This document shows, piece by piece, positions 1 through 11,750 of a stretch of DNA of 64,000 nucleotides. Source of the stretch: Rhodanobacter sp. Root480 (GTDB lineage Bacteria; Pseudomonadota; Gammaproteobacteria; Xanthomonadales; Rhodanobacteraceae); contig NZ_LMEX01000001.1 of NCBI RefSeq assembly GCF_001426645.1, positions 634,755 through 698,754 of the forward strand. Direction: 5' to 3'. Position 1 is the first letter of the stretch, and each line of letters begins with the position of its first letter. Below the pieces are notes generated by a model. The model was not told the DNA's origin. It did no database searches and saw only the letters and a list, made by a program, of their open reading frames with translations. The position numbers and the translations under genes are program-made.

Positions 1-3000
1 TACTCCGGCGCCCAGGCATGCAAGGCGCTGAAGGAGGAGGGCTTCCGGGTCATCCTGGTGAACTCCAATCCCGCCACCATCATGACTGACCCGGAAACCG
101 CCGACGCGGTCTACATCGAGCCGATCAACTGGCAGACGGTGGAGCACATCATTGCCAAGGAGCGCCCCGACGCCGTGCTGCCCACGATGGGAGGCCAGAC
201 GGCCCTCAATTGCGCGCTCGACCTGGCCGATCACGGGGTGCTGGAGAAGTACAACGTCGAGCTGATCGGCGCGCGGCGCGATGCCATCCGCATGGCGGAG
301 GACCGCGAGTTGTTCAAGCAGGCGATGACCGACATCGGGCTGGAAAGCCCGCGCTCCGGCGTGGCCAAGAATTTCGAGCATGCGCTGGAGATCCAGGCCG
401 AACTGGGCTTCCCCGCCATCATCCGGCCCAGCTTCACGCTGGGCGGTTCCGGCGGCGGCATCGCCTACAACAAGGAAGAGTTCGAGGTCATCGTCAAGCG
501 TGGCCTGGAGCTTTCGCCAACGAACGAAGTGCTGATCGACGAATCCCTGCTGGGCTGGAAGGAATTCGAGATGGAAGTGGTTCGCGACACCGCGGACAAC
601 TGCATCATCATCTGCGCCATCGAGAACCTCGATCCGATGGGCGTGCACACGGGCGACTCGATCACCGTGGCGCCGGCGCAGACGCTTACCGACAAGGAAT
701 ACCAGCGCCTGCGTGACGCGTCGATCGCGGTGTTGCGCAAGATCGGCGTGGATACCGGCGGCTCCAACGTGCAGTTCGGCATCAACCCCGATACCGGCCG
801 CGTGGTGGTGATCGAGATGAACCCGCGCGTATCGCGTTCGTCGGCGTTGGCTTCCAAGGCCACCGGCTTCCCGATCGCCAAGGTCGCCGCGAAACTGGCG
901 GTGGGCTATACGCTGGACGAGTTGAAGAACGACATCACCGGTGGCCTGACGCCGGCATCGTTCGAGCCGACCATCGATTACGTGGTCACCAAGATTCCGC
1001 GTTTTGCGTTCGAGAAATTCCCGTCGGCGGATGCCCGGCTCACCACCCAGATGAAGTCGGTGGGCGAGGTGATGGCGATCGGCCGTACCTTCCACGAGTC
1101 GCTGCAGAAAGCGTTGCGCGGGTTGGAAATCGGCAAGACCGGACTCAACCCGACCGGGCTGGATATCAGCACCGAAGACGGCCTGGCCACGCTGAAGCGC
1201 GAATTGCGCGAGCCGCGGCCGGACCGCGTGTTCCATTTGGCCGACGCGTTCCGTGCCGGCCTGTCGCTGGAGGAAGTATTCAACCTCAGCCGGGTCGACC
1301 CGTGGTTCCTGGCCGCGTTCGAGGACATCGTGCTGACCGAGGGCGAAGTAGCGGCTCAAGGCGTCACCGCGCTGGACGAGCCGCGGCTGCGTGAACTGAA
1401 GCGGCTCGGTTTCTCCGATGCGCGGCTGGCCGAGCTGCTCGGCTCCGACGAGGCTGCCGTGCGGCACCTGCGCCACACGCTGGGCGTGCGCCCGGTATAC
1501 AAGCGCGTGGACTCCTGCGCGGCCGAGTTCGCCACCAGCACTGCCTACATGTATTCGACCTACGAGGAAGAGTGCGAAGCCGAGCCGACCAACCGCGACA
1601 AGATCATCGTGCTGGGCGGCGGTCCGAACCGCATCGGGCAGGGCATCGAGTTCGACTATTGCTGCGTGCATGCCTCGCTGGCGCTGCGCGAGGATGGCTA
1701 TGAAACCATCATGGTCAACTGCAATCCGGAAACCGTGTCCACCGACTACGACACGTCGGATCGCTTGTACTTCGAGCCGCTGACGCTGGAAGACGTGCTG
1801 GAAATTGTGGAGCTGGAAAAACCCAAGGGCGTGATCGTGCAGTACGGCGGCCAAACCCCGCTGAAACTGGCGCGTGCGCTGGAAGCGGCGGGCGTGCCGA
1901 TCATCGGCACCAGCCCGGACAGCATCGACCTGGCCGAGGACCGTGAGCGGTTCCAGCAGATGATCGAGAAGATCGGCCTGAAACAGCCGTCCAATCGCAC
2001 CGCGCGCAACGCCGACGAGGCGCTGGCGCTGGCGCGCGAGATCGGCTATCCGCTGGTGGTGCGCCCCAGCTACGTGCTGGGTGGCCGCGCGATGGAAGTG
2101 GTGCACGACGACGCCGACCTGTCGCGTTACATCCGCGATGCGGTGAAAGTGTCCAACGATTCGCCCGTGCTGCTGGACCGTTTCCTCGACCACGCGGTGG
2201 AGGTGGATGTCGACGTGATCGCTGACGCCACCGGCCAGGTGCTGATCGGCGGCATCATGGAGCACATCGAGGAGGCCGGCGTGCATTCGGGCGATTCGTC
2301 CTGCTCGCTGCCGCCGTATTCGCTGTCGCCGCAGATACAGGATGAGCTGCGCCGCCAGGCCGCGGCGATGGCGCGCGAGCTGAAGGTCGTCGGCCTGATG
2401 AACACCCAGTTCGCGATCCAGGGCGACACGGTCTACATCCTGGAAGTGAACCCCCGCGCTTCGCGCACCGTGCCGTTCGTATCCAAGGCCACCGGCGTGC
2501 CGCTGGCCAAGATCGCCGCCCGCGTAATGGCCGGCCGCACGCTGGCCGAACTGGGCGCCACGCGTGAGGTTATTCCGGCGTACTACTCGGTGAAGGAAGC
2601 GATCTTCCCGTTCCTGAAGTTCCAGAACGTCGATCCGATCCTCGGTCCCGAAATGCGCTCCACCGGTGAGGTGATGGGCGTGGGCCGCAGCTTTGGCGCC
2701 GCGTTTGCGCGTGGCCACGAGGCCGCCGGCATCCGCACGCCGCCGCGCGGCAAGGTCTTTGTGTCAGTGCGCGATGCCGACAAGGAGCGCCTGCTGCCGG
2801 TGGCCAAGGAAGTGCTGGCGCGCGGGTTTACCCTGGTGGCCACGTCGGGTACGGCGAGCTACCTGGCCGAGCATGGCGTGGTTTGCGAGCGCATCAACAA
2901 GGTGCTCGAAGGACGCCCGCACATCGTGGACTTGATCAAGAACGGCGAGATCGTCTATATCGTCAATACCACCGAGGGCAAGCAGGCCATCGCCGATTCG

Positions 3001-3147
3001 TTCTCGATCCGCCGTGAGGCGCTGCAGCGCCGTGTTACGTACTCCACCACCGTGGCAGGCGCACGCGCATTGGTCCACTCGCTGGATTTCCACAGCGATG
3101 GCGAAGTGCACAGCCTGCAGGAACTGCACAGGGAGCTGACCAGATGA
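1..3147 (+). CDS. carB: Carbamoyl-phosphate synthase large subunit (5' end cut by window)
   Basis: CarB makes carbamoyl phosphate from bicarbonate, ATP and glutamine-derived ammonia for the pyrimidine and arginine pathways, in complex with CarA. The frame is open from base 1, and the first residues ([10 protein letters not shown]) match a point about 27 residues into E. coli CarB, so only the extreme N-terminus is missing. About 1048 residues are visible. Both ATP-grasp halves are present, with [12 protein letters not shown] in the first and [15 protein letters not shown] opening the second, followed by the C-terminal MGS-like allosteric domain ([14 protein letters not shown]). The stop codon overlaps the greA start (ATGA), indicating translational coupling. 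carA should lie just upstream, outside the window. Confidence 0.98.
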   Translation, partial: YSGAQACKALKEEGFRVILVNSNPATIMTDPETADAVYIEPINWQTVEHIIAKERPDAVLPTMGGQTALNCALDLADHGVLEKYNVELIGARRDAIRMAEDRELFKQAMTDIGLESPRSGVAKNFEHALEIQAELGFPAIIRPSFTLGGSGGGIAYNKEEFEVIVKRGLELSPTNEVLIDESLLGWKEFEMEVVRDTADNCIIICAIENLDPMGVHTGDSITVAPAQTLTDKEYQRLRDASIAVLRKIGVDTGGSNVQFGINPDTGRVVVIEMNPRVSRSSALASKATGFPIAKVAAKLAVGYTLDELKNDITGGLTPASFEPTIDYVVTKIPRFAFEKFPSADARLTTQMKSVGEVMAIGRTFHESLQKALRGLEIGKTGLNPTGLDISTEDGLATLKRELREPRPDRVFHLADAFRAGLSLEEVFNLSRVDPWFLAAFEDIVLTEGEVAAQGVTALDEPRLRELKRLGFSDARLAELLGSDEAAVRHLRHTLGVRPVYKRVDSCAAEFATSTAYMYSTYEEECEAEPTNRDKIIVLGGGPNRIGQGIEFDYCCVHASLALREDGYETIMVNCNPETVSTDYDTSDRLYFEPLTLEDVLEIVELEKPKGVIVQYGGQTPLKLARALEAAGVPIIGTSPDSIDLAEDRERFQQMIEKIGLKQPSNRTARNADEALALAREIGYPLVVRPSYVLGGRAMEVVHDDADLSRYIRDAVKVSNDSPVLLDRFLDHAVEVDVDVIADATGQVLIGGIMEHIEEAGVHSGDSSCSLPPYSLSPQIQDELRRQAAAMARELKVVGLMNTQFAIQGDTVYILEVNPRASRTVPFVSKATGVPLAKIAARVMAGRTLAELGATREVIPAYYSVKEAIFPFLKFQNVDPILGPEMRSTGEVMGVGRSFGAAFARGHEAAGIRTPPRGKVFVSVRDADKERLLPVAKEVLARGFTLVATSGTASYLAEHGVVCERINKVLEGRPHIVDLIKNGEIVYIVNTTEGKQAIADSFSIRREALQRRVTYSTTVAGARALVHSLDFHSDGEVHSLQELHRELTR

Positions 3148-3620
3148 GTCGCCCACCGATCACCAAAGCGGGCTCGGAACGTTTGCGCACCGAGCTTGAA
3201 CAACTGAAGTTCGTCGATCGCCCGCGGATCATCGCGGCGATCGCCGAGGCACGCGCGCACGGCGACCTGAAGGAAAACGCCGAGTATCACGCCGCCCGCG
3301 AACAGCAGAGCTTCACCGAGGGCCGCATCGGCCAGTTGGAAGGCTTGCTGTCGAACGCCGAGGTCATCGACGTGGCGCAGCTCAAGCCCGGCGAGCGGGT
3401 GGTTTTCGGTGCCACCGTGGAGCTGGAAGACGAGGATGCCGGTACGGCGGTGACGTATCAGATCGTGGGCGACCTGGAGGCGGACATCAAACGCCAGATG
3501 ATTGCCGTGTCGTCACCGATCGCGCGCGCGCTGATCGGGCACAGTGCCGGCGACAGCATCGAGTTCACGGCACCCAACGGCGTGAAGCATTACGAGATCA
3601 TCAGCGTCCGCTATATCTGA
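3144..3620 (+). CDS. greA: Transcription elongation factor GreA
   Basis: GreA rescues backtracked RNA polymerase by stimulating cleavage of the nascent transcript in the secondary channel. The 158-residue protein has the usual length. Its N-terminal coiled coil (residues about 10-75) carries the acidic tip region ([15 protein letters not shown]), and the C-terminal FKBP-like domain ends in a typical [13 protein letters not shown] strand (here PNGVKHYEI). It starts inside the carB stop codon. The carB-greA pairing is conserved in Xanthomonadaceae. Two GC hairpins follow at 3674-3735, the second a good terminator. Confidence 0.97.
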   Translation: MSRPPITKAGSERLRTELEQLKFVDRPRIIAAIAEARAHGDLKENAEYHAAREQQSFTEGRIGQLEGLLSNAEVIDVAQLKPGERVVFGATVELEDEDAGTAVTYQIVGDLEADIKRQMIAVSSPIARALIGHSAGDSIEFTAPNGVKHYEIISVRYI

Positions 3621-3673
3621 GCGCGTATCTGGTCACATTGGTTCGGCGCCATCGGCGCCGGGCCAGGAACGAG

Positions 3674-3735
3674 AAAAGGCCGCTTTCGCGGCCCCCGAGA
3701 TGGAACAAGAAAAGGCCGCTTTCGCGGCCTTTTTC
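3674..3735. terminator. Tandem hairpins; second is a bidirectional terminator for greA and rpmJ
   Basis: The hairpin AAAA-GGCCGC-TTTC-GCGGCC occurs twice, at 3674-3693 and 3710-3729, 36 bp apart. The second is followed by TTTTTCTT and preceded by AAAA, so it can end transcripts from both greA (+) and rpmJ (-). The first copy is followed by CCC and lacks a U-tract; it looks like a decayed duplicate. Confidence 0.75.
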
Positions 3736-3757
3736 TTCAACTCAACCTTGGCTGAAA

Positions 3758-3883
3758 TCAGCGCTGGCGAGCCTTGAAACGCGGGTTGCTCTTGCAAATC
3801 ACGAACACCTTGCCGCGACGACGCACAATCTTGCAGTCGCGGTGCCGCGCCTTGGCGGACTTCAAAGAGTTAAGCACCTTCAC
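3758..3883 (-). CDS. rpmJ: 50S ribosomal protein L36, 41-residue form
   Basis: This is a short gene below usual ORF size cut-offs. It encodes a 41-residue, very basic protein beginning (M)[17 protein letters not shown] and ending NPRFKARQR. It matches the L36 form found in Xanthomonas and the E. coli YkgO paralogue, which lacks the full zinc-binding set of the other L36 type. L36 sits in the large subunit near the peptidyl-transferase region. The start is GTG at 3883, six bases after a clear AGGAG Shine-Dalgarno. It stands alone, convergent with greA. Confidence 0.93.
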   Translation of the reverse strand: MKVLNSLKSAKARHRDCKIVRRRGKVFVICKSNPRFKARQR

Positions 3884-3943
3884 GGCCGGCTCCTGATACT
3901 AAACAATGGACAAGCCAGCAAGTGTAATGGCTTGTCGCGTTTA

Positions 3944-4855
3944 TCACAAGCTGGACACTACCGCGACTTCCGCCACCGTGGCCAGGAATTTCTCCAGTGC
4001 CGGGGACTGGTCCTGGATCCGGCTGGCGGCGGCCAGCAGCAGGTAGGCGTCGGCATCTTCCAGCGGCACATAGCTCACCCCCGCCAGCCTTACCGTGCGC
4101 ATGGTGGCGGGTACCAGGGCAAGCCCGAGGCCGGCGGCCACCAGCGCCAGCAAGCCATTGATCTGCTGCGCGTGCTGGTTGATGCGTGGCTTGAACCCGG
4201 CCTTGGCGGCCAGCTTCACCAGCCGGTCGTACAAGGTGGCGGCCAGCTCGCGTGGTTGCGTGATGAAGGCATCATCGGCCACTTCGGCCAGCCGCACGCT
4301 TTTCCTGGCGGCCAGCGGATGGCCCGACGGCAGCGCCAGCAGGAGCGGTTCGCGGTCGATCACGGTGAGGCGAAGGCTGCGGGCGTCCTTCGTATGTTGC
4401 GGTTCGTCACGGACGAAGCCCACGTCGATCTGCCCGGCCAGCAACGCGGCGAACTGGGGTTCGCTGTACATCTCATTGAGCTGGATGCGCACGTTCGGCG
4501 CGATCTGGCCGTAACGCAGCAAGGCCTGGGGCAGGGCGGGGTGAAACGATACCGATACGGTGTACGCCAGGCGCAGCTGCCCGCTGTAGCCGGCGGCAGC
4601 CGCCAGGACGTGACTGCGTGCCTCTTCGGCTTTGGCCAGGATCTGCCGGGCCTCTTCGAGGAAAACCCTGCCGGCCTCGGTCAGCGCCACATTGCGCTTG
4701 TCGCGCTCCAGCAACCGAACCCCGAGGTCGCGCTCAAGTGCCTGGATTTGCTGCGAAAGGGGCGGTTGCGAAAGATGCAGCCGAATGGCGGCGCGGGTAA
4801 AGCTGAGTTCCTCGGCGACGGCGACGAAGTAGCGCAGCTGGCGGAAATCGAACAT
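3944..4855 (-). CDS. LysR-family transcriptional regulator
   Basis: This 303-residue protein has the standard LysR plan. The N-terminal winged helix-turn-helix (residues 1-60, MFDFRQLRYFVAVAEELSF, then LSQPPLSQQIQALE) is followed by a linker helix and a periplasmic-binding-protein-like effector domain (about 90-295). The DNA-binding part resembles the CatR/BenM/AlsR subgroup that uses the start MxxRQLRYF. No divergent target gene adjoins its start: the next gene upstream (5088-7106) is on the same strand, so the target is unknown. The 230 bp upstream are AT-richer (TAAATATATATTGG) and probably hold its promoter. Confidence 0.9.
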   Translation of the reverse strand: MFDFRQLRYFVAVAEELSFTRAAIRLHLSQPPLSQQIQALERDLGVRLLERDKRNVALTEAGRVFLEEARQILAKAEEARSHVLAAAAGYSGQLRLAYTVSVSFHPALPQALLRYGQIAPNVRIQLNEMYSEPQFAALLAGQIDVGFVRDEPQHTKDARSLRLTVIDREPLLLALPSGHPLAARKSVRLAEVADDAFITQPRELAATLYDRLVKLAAKAGFKPRINQHAQQINGLLALVAAGLGLALVPATMRTVRLAGVSYVPLEDADAYLLLAAASRIQDQSPALEKFLATVAEVAVVSSL

Positions 4856-5087
4856 ATAGCAATACCGACTAAGTGGAGCGCTAAATATATATTGGTTTCT
4901 TTATTGCGTCGGTCATAAACTATCCCTGTCCCATCACTTCCTCCCCCTTGGTGATGGTGGCCCTCGCCCCGCAGCGACGCTATCGCGATATCTGGCTCCC
5001 CTCCCCCTCGGGCCCATATTGACGCGTCGCACTTGCGGGGCGTTCTTGTTTTTGCGATCCGCCAATGCTGGCGGAACGCGCGTCGGG

Positions 5088-7118
<2,031 letters not shown>

Positions 7119-7283
7119 TCAAACGGTCGTATGAATGTGCCGGTATCGAGGCGGTAAAAGCAAGGGGCGTAGTCATGCGCGCAGCGGTGAGCGCGGAAAT
7201 ACGGAGGAAGCCGGTGTCCACGTCGGGCTTCGTGGCGGTGACGGGTTAAACTTCGCGATTCGACGTTACGACCAGGAATTTCC

Positions 7284-7961
7284 ATGCCGCACGCTTCATC
7301 CGTTCCCGTGTTGACCATCGACGGGCCGTCCGGATCGGGCAAGGGCACGATCAGCGCGCTGGTGGCACAGCAACTTGGCTGGCATTTGCTGGATTCCGGC
7401 GCGCTGTACCGCGCGGTCGGCTATGCGGCCGGCATGGAAGGGCTGGACCTGTCGGATGTGGAGGCGGTGACGCGCTGCGCGCAGACCACCCGGATCCAGT
7501 TCCGGGCGAAGAAGGGCGCCGAGACGCGGGTGATCGTCAACGGCCACGATGCCACCGATGAATTGCGCACCGAGACAGCCGGGGCGGCGGCGTCGGCGAT
7601 CGCATCGGTGCCATCGGTGCGCGAGGCCCTGGTTTCCCTGCAATTGGGCTTCCGCAAGGCACCCGGGCTGGTGGCGGACGGGCGCGACATGGGCACGGTG
7701 ATCTTCCCCGATGCCGCGTTCAAGGTTTTCCTCACCGCCAGCGCCGCCGAGCGTGCGAAAAGACGCTATAAGCAGTTGAAAGACAAGGGACTCAGCGTTA
7801 CACTTTCCGGCCTTCAGCGCGAAATTGAGGCGCGTGACAGCCGCGATGCATCGCGCGCGGTCGCGCCGCTCAAGCCCGCCGCCGATGCGTTGCTGGTGGA
7901 TACCACCGGCATGGGCATCGACGAGGTCGTCGCGAAAGTACTTGCCGTCGTGCAGCCCTGA
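7284..7961 (+). CDS. cmk: Cytidylate kinase
   Basis: Cmk phosphorylates CMP and dCMP to the diphosphates. The 225-residue protein opens with the P-loop ([14 protein letters not shown], residues 11-24). It continues with [10 protein letters not shown], the [11 protein letters not shown] motif near residue 132 and the LID-type segment [14 protein letters not shown], all typical of bacterial CMP kinases. The start has an AGGAA just upstream. It leads the cmk-rpsA-ihfB-lapA-lapB string that is widely conserved in Gammaproteobacteria. Confidence 0.97.
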   Translation: MPHASSVPVLTIDGPSGSGKGTISALVAQQLGWHLLDSGALYRAVGYAAGMEGLDLSDVEAVTRCAQTTRIQFRAKKGAETRVIVNGHDATDELRTETAGAAASAIASVPSVREALVSLQLGFRKAPGLVADGRDMGTVIFPDAAFKVFLTASAAERAKRRYKQLKDKGLSVTLSGLQREIEARDSRDASRAVAPLKPAADALLVDTTGMGIDEVVAKVLAVVQP

Positions 7962-7984
7962 CCGGTTGCACGGCGGTTTTTGCG

Positions 7985-8002
7985 CCCCTGCCGCGGCAGG
8001 GG
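7985..8002. other. Perfect 18-bp palindrome in the cmk-rpsA gap
   Basis: CCCCTGCCGCGGCAGGGG followed by ATTTT lies 24 bp after cmk and 128 bp before rpsA. As RNA it would form a short stable hairpin. It could be a weak terminator or attenuating element after cmk, or part of the rpsA leader, where S1 autoregulates its own translation. The function is not shown by the sequence. Confidence 0.4.
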
Positions 8003-8129
8003 ATTTTGGCCAACGGTGGCTTGCGACCGGTTCGAAGAACCGCCGAAGACACCCTCAACCGGTGGATCGATGATTTCGTGGCCAACATAGACGCCACAGC
8101 CAGCGGTCCTTTCCCACTATGGAATCAAC

Positions 8130-9803
8130 ATGACTGAAAGTTTTGCCGAACTGTTTGAACAGAGCCAACAGGCTATCTCCAAGCTGAAGCCCGGCGCCAT
8201 CGTCACCGGCATCGTTGTGGAAATCCGCAACGACGTCGTCGTGATCAACGCCGGCCTGAAGAGCGAAGGCATCGTCCCGATCGAGCAGTTCAAGGACGAG
8301 CAGGGCGTGCTGGAGGTGCAGGTTGGCGACGAGGTGAAGGTTGCCCTCGAAGCCCTGGAAGACGGGTTCGGCGAAACCAAGCTGTCGCGCGAGAAGGCCA
8401 AGCGCTCGATGGTGTGGGACGACCTGGAGCAGGCGTTCGACAAGGAAGAAACGATCAAGGGCATGATCTCGGGCAAGGTCAAGGGCGGTTTCACCGTCGA
8501 CATCAAGGACGTTCGCGCGTTCCTGCCCGGTTCGCTGGTCGACGTGCGCCCGGTGCGCGAGCCGACCTACCTCGAGGGCAAGGAGCTCGAGTTCAAGATC
8601 ATCAAGCTGGACCGCAAGCGCAACAACGTGGTGGTCAGCCGCCGCGCCGTCGTCGAGACCGAGTTCTCCGAGGAGCGCGAGAAGCTGCTTGAGCGCCTGA
8701 CCGAGGGTGCCGTCGTCAAGGGTGTGGTGAAGAACCTCACCGATTACGGCGCATTCGTGGACCTGGGTGGCATCGACGGCCTGCTGCACATCACCGACAT
8801 GGCGTGGAAGCGGGTGCGTCATCCGTCCGAAGTCGTCAACGTCGGCGACGAGCTGGACGTGCGCGTGCTGAAGTACGACAAGGAGCGCAACCGCGTCTCG
8901 CTGGGCCTGAAGCAGCTGGGCGACGACCCGTGGGTCGCCATCGCCCGCCGTTACCCGGTCGGCAGCCGCCTGTTCGGCAAGGTCTCCAACGTCACCGATT
9001 ACGGCTGCTTCGTCGAGATCGAGCCGGGCGTGGAAGGCCTGGTGCACGTGTCCGAGATGGACTGGACCAACAAGAACGTCAACCCGGCCAAGGTGGTTCA
9101 GGTCGGTGACGAAACCGAAGTCACCGTGCTGGACGTGGACGAGGAGCGTCGCCGCATCTCGCTGGGTATCAAGCAGACCCGCTCGAACCCGTGGGAAGCC
9201 TTCGCCGCCATGCACAAGAAGGGCGACAAGGTCTCCGGCCAGATCAAGTCGATCACCGACTTCGGCGTGTTCATCGGCCTGGACGGCGGCATCGACGGCC
9301 TGGTGCACCTGTCCGACATCTCCTGGCAGGTGTCCGGCGAAGATCTCGTGCGCGACTTCAAGAAGGGCGAAGAGATCGAGGCCGTGGTGCTGGCCGTCGA
9401 TCCGGAGCGTGAGCGCATCTCGCTGGGCATCAAGCAGATGGAGCAGGATCCGTTCGGCCAGTTCATGGCTGCCAATCCGCGCGGCACGATCGTCAACGGC
9501 ACCGTCAAGGAAGTCGACGCGAAGGGCGCCGTGATCGATCTGGGCGAAGGCGTCGAGGGTTACCTGCGCGCCAACGACATCGCCAAGGAGCGCATCGACG
9601 ATGCCACCCAGCATCTGAAGGTGGGCGACGCGGTCGAAGCCAAGTTCACCGGCATGGATCGCAAGGGTCGCCAGCTGGCGCTCTCGATTCGCGCCAAGGA
9701 CGAGGAAGATGCACCCGACGTGGCCGTCGATTACTCGGCAGCCGCAAGCGGTACGACCAAGCTTGGTGCCTTGCTCAAAGAGCAGTTCAACAAGGCTGAT
9801 TGA
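8130..9803 (+). CDS. rpsA: 30S ribosomal protein S1
   Basis: S1 helps the 30S subunit bind and unfold mRNA. The 557-residue protein has six S1/OB repeats, as in E. coli. The first two (about 22-95 and 108-175) are more divergent and serve ribosome docking. The last four carry the recurring pattern [45 protein letters not shown] and [22 protein letters not shown]. The 168-bp leader upstream is long enough for the known autogenous control by S1. ihfB follows 77 bp later. Confidence 0.98.
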   Translation: MTESFAELFEQSQQAISKLKPGAIVTGIVVEIRNDVVVINAGLKSEGIVPIEQFKDEQGVLEVQVGDEVKVALEALEDGFGETKLSREKAKRSMVWDDLEQAFDKEETIKGMISGKVKGGFTVDIKDVRAFLPGSLVDVRPVREPTYLEGKELEFKIIKLDRKRNNVVVSRRAVVETEFSEEREKLLERLTEGAVVKGVVKNLTDYGAFVDLGGIDGLLHITDMAWKRVRHPSEVVNVGDELDVRVLKYDKERNRVSLGLKQLGDDPWVAIARRYPVGSRLFGKVSNVTDYGCFVEIEPGVEGLVHVSEMDWTNKNVNPAKVVQVGDETEVTVLDVDEERRRISLGIKQTRSNPWEAFAAMHKKGDKVSGQIKSITDFGVFIGLDGGIDGLVHLSDISWQVSGEDLVRDFKKGEEIEAVVLAVDPERERISLGIKQMEQDPFGQFMAANPRGTIVNGTVKEVDAKGAVIDLGEGVEGYLRANDIAKERIDDATQHLKVGDAVEAKFTGMDRKGRQLALSIRAKDEEDAPDVAVDYSAAASGTTKLGALLKEQFNKAD

Positions 9804-9880
9804 TCGGCAGCGACATTGCCGAGTTGACGCGGGGCGGCATCACGCCGCCCCGCTGTTTCATGTCACGGACATTGGGGACC

Positions 9881-10180
9881 ATGACCAAATCCGAATTGAT
9901 AGAAGCGCTGGCAAGACGCCAGACCCATCTTGCGTTCGCGGACGTGGAGATGGCCGTAAAAAGTGTGATCGAGCAGATGAGTCACGCGCTGGCCCATGGC
10001 GAACGCATCGAAGTACGCGGTTTTGGCAGTTTCGCGTTGCATTACCGTCCGCCAAGGATGGGCCGCAATCCCAAAACGGGTGAAGCGGTTGCGCTCCCCG
10101 GCAAGCATGTGCCGCACTTCAAGCCCGGCAAGGAATTGCGCGAACGCGTGAACCTGCAGCTGGAAAGCGCGACGGCCTGA
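9881..10180 (+). CDS. ihfB: Integration host factor subunit beta
   Basis: IhfB is one half of the IHF heterodimer, which bends DNA sharply at specific sites during transcription, recombination and replication. The start at ATG 9881 gives the canonical 99 residues beginning [15 protein letters not shown] longer in-frame reading from 9800 exists but has no family support. The beta-arm signature [21 protein letters not shown] is intact, including the intercalating Pro in RNP. It sits downstream of rpsA and ends in a clear terminator. Confidence 0.97.
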   Translation: MTKSELIEALARRQTHLAFADVEMAVKSVIEQMSHALAHGERIEVRGFGSFALHYRPPRMGRNPKTGEAVALPGKHVPHFKPGKELRERVNLQLESATA

Positions 10181-10200
10181 AGCACGGCCACGCGTTGATC

Positions 10201-10239
10201 AAGGCAGGCGACAGGTGTCGTTCCTGCCTTTCTTTTTTT
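10201..10239 (+). terminator. Intrinsic terminator after ihfB
   Basis: The stem AAGGCAGG/CCTGCCTT has an inner CGACA/TGTCG stem and is followed by TCTTTTTTT. It would end transcription of cmk-rpsA-ihfB before lapA. Confidence 0.85.
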
Positions 10240-10332
10240 GATGGCCACCCATCCGCATCATTTGCTGACCCATGCCTGATCGTGCATGCGGCCTGGCTGT
10301 GACGACGTCAGTCAATCAGGTAAAGTCCTGCC

Positions 10333-10581
10333 ATGCGATTGCTCGTATTGCTACTCCTCATTGCCTTCCTCGCTGCTGGCGTTTTGCTGGGGGCGCTGAA
10401 TGCCGACCTCGTCGGTTACGACCTGGGCTTTGCGCGTATCCAGTTGCCCAAGGGCGCCGGCCTGCTGGGGAGTCTGGTCATTGGTTGGCTGCTCGGTGGT
10501 CTTACCGCCTGGTTTGGCGTGAGCACCAGCCATCGTCGCCAACAACGCAAGGCAAACAAGAAGCCAGCGGCTGGCGCATGA
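10333..10581 (+). CDS. lapA: LapA-type inner-membrane protein
   Basis: This 82-residue protein has two hydrophobic helices (residues 1-22 and about 42-63) with a short loop between them and a basic tail (SHRRQQRKANKKP). This is the LapA (DUF1049/YciS) family. In E. coli LapA accompanies LapB in the control of lipopolysaccharide synthesis through LpxC stability. Its stop overlaps the lapB start (ATGA), so the two are translationally coupled. Confidence 0.88.
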   Translation: MRLLVLLLLIAFLAAGVLLGALNADLVGYDLGFARIQLPKGAGLLGSLVIGWLLGGLTAWFGVSTSHRRQQRKANKKPAAGA

Positions 10582-11750
10582 GCCTCCTGTATCTGCTGGT
10601 GATGGCGGTGCCGGCGGCCTTCGCGCTCGGTTGGTGGACCTCGCGCCGGGCAGGCGTGCGTCGCTCGGGCGCTAAGGTCAGCGAACTCTCATCTGATTAT
10701 TTTCGTGGCCTGAACTACCTGCTCAATGAAGAGCAGGACAAGGCGATCGAGGTGTTCCTCAAACTCGCCGAGTACAACCGCGATACGGTGGAAACCCACC
10801 TGGCGCTCGGTAATCTGTTCCGCCGTCGCGGCGAAGTGGATCGCGCCATTCGTTTGCATCAACACCTGGTGTCACGCCCCGGCTTGAATGACGCCATGAA
10901 AACGGTGGCCCTGCTGGAGTTGGGCGAGGACTACATGCGGGCCGGGCTGCTTGATCGCGCCGAGGCATTGTTCCGTGACCTGGTGGCGATGGATGCCCAC
11001 GCGCCGTCGGCGTTGCGTCATCTCATCGCGATCTACCAGCACGAGCGGGATTGGCACAAGGCGATCGAACACGCGCGCCGGCTGGAGACCATGACGGGCG
11101 AGGACGAGACGCCGATGATGGCGCAGTTCTATTGCGAGCTCGCCGAGCGTTCACGCCAGCACGGCGCGCGAAGCGAGGCGCGCGATTATCTCGCCCAGGC
11201 GTTCGCGAGCCAGGCGCAATGCGTGCGTGCCTTCATGCTGACCGGCCGCCTGCACTCGGAAGACGGCGCGTACGACGCGGCAGTGGAAGCCTACGAAGCC
11301 GCCGTCGAAGCGGATGTGGCGTTTGTGCCGGATATCCTGCCGCCGCTGCTCGACAGCTATGAACGGTCGCGGCAAATGGGCCGTGCGGAGCATTTTCTGC
11401 GTGGCCTGCTCGATCGTTATCACGGTGTGTCACCGGTTCTGGCGTTGACGAACTTGTATCGGCAGCGCGACGGCGACCGGCAGGCGGTGGAGTTTCTCAC
11501 CGCGCAATTGCGCCAGCGGCCGTCGGTGCGCGGGCTGATGACCTTGATCGACGCCACCATGGACAAGATCGACGGTGAGGCCAGGGAGAATTTCCAGATA
11601 TTGCGCGAGCTGATGCGCAAGCTGCTGGAAGGGCAGGCGATGTATCGCTGCAGCCGTTGTGGTTTCGGCGCCAAAGCCCATCATTGGCAATGCCCCAGCT
11701 GCAAGAACTGGAGCACCATCCGGCCCATTCACGGGGTTGCCAATGAATGA
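10578..11750 (+). CDS. lapB: Lipopolysaccharide assembly protein LapB (YciM)
   Basis: LapB is an inner-membrane-anchored TPR protein that, in E. coli, brings the LPS enzyme LpxC to the protease FtsH and so balances LPS with phospholipid. The 390 residues match the family. They comprise an N-terminal membrane helix (MSLLYLLVMAVPAAFALGWW), about nine TPR-like repeats (about 45-340), and a C-terminal rubredoxin-type zinc knuckle (CSRCGFGAKAHHWQCPSCKNW). The start at 10578 is set by the ATGA overlap with lapA; the longer frame from 10272 reads through lapA and is spurious. It overlaps the next gene by 8 bp. Confidence 0.95.
   Translation: MSLLYLLVMAVPAAFALGWWTSRRAGVRRSGAKVSELSSDYFRGLNYLLNEEQDKAIEVFLKLAEYNRDTVETHLALGNLFRRRGEVDRAIRLHQHLVSRPGLNDAMKTVALLELGEDYMRAGLLDRAEALFRDLVAMDAHAPSALRHLIAIYQHERDWHKAIEHARRLETMTGEDETPMMAQFYCELAERSRQHGARSEARDYLAQAFASQAQCVRAFMLTGRLHSEDGAYDAAVEAYEAAVEADVAFVPDILPPLLDSYERSRQMGRAEHFLRGLLDRYHGVSPVLALTNLYRQRDGDRQAVEFLTAQLRQRPSVRGLMTLIDATMDKIDGEARENFQILRELMRKLLEGQAMYRCSRCGFGAKAHHWQCPSCKNWSTIRPIHGVANE

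Noticed and set aside
3638..4918. 426-codon plus-strand frame across rpmJ and the LysR gene
   Set aside because: It is antisense to a clear LysR regulator and L36, and it reads through the terminator hairpins.
5057..5074. Hairpin TCCGCCA-ATGC-TGGCGGA after fadH as a terminator
   Set aside because: There is no T-run on the fadH strand and the spacing is poor, so it is left out of the feature list.
8055..9614. 519-codon open frame on the minus strand across rpsA
   Set aside because: It is the antisense shadow of a strongly conserved ribosomal protein gene in GC-rich DNA. It is His/Asp/Val rich, without family resemblance or a ribosome site.
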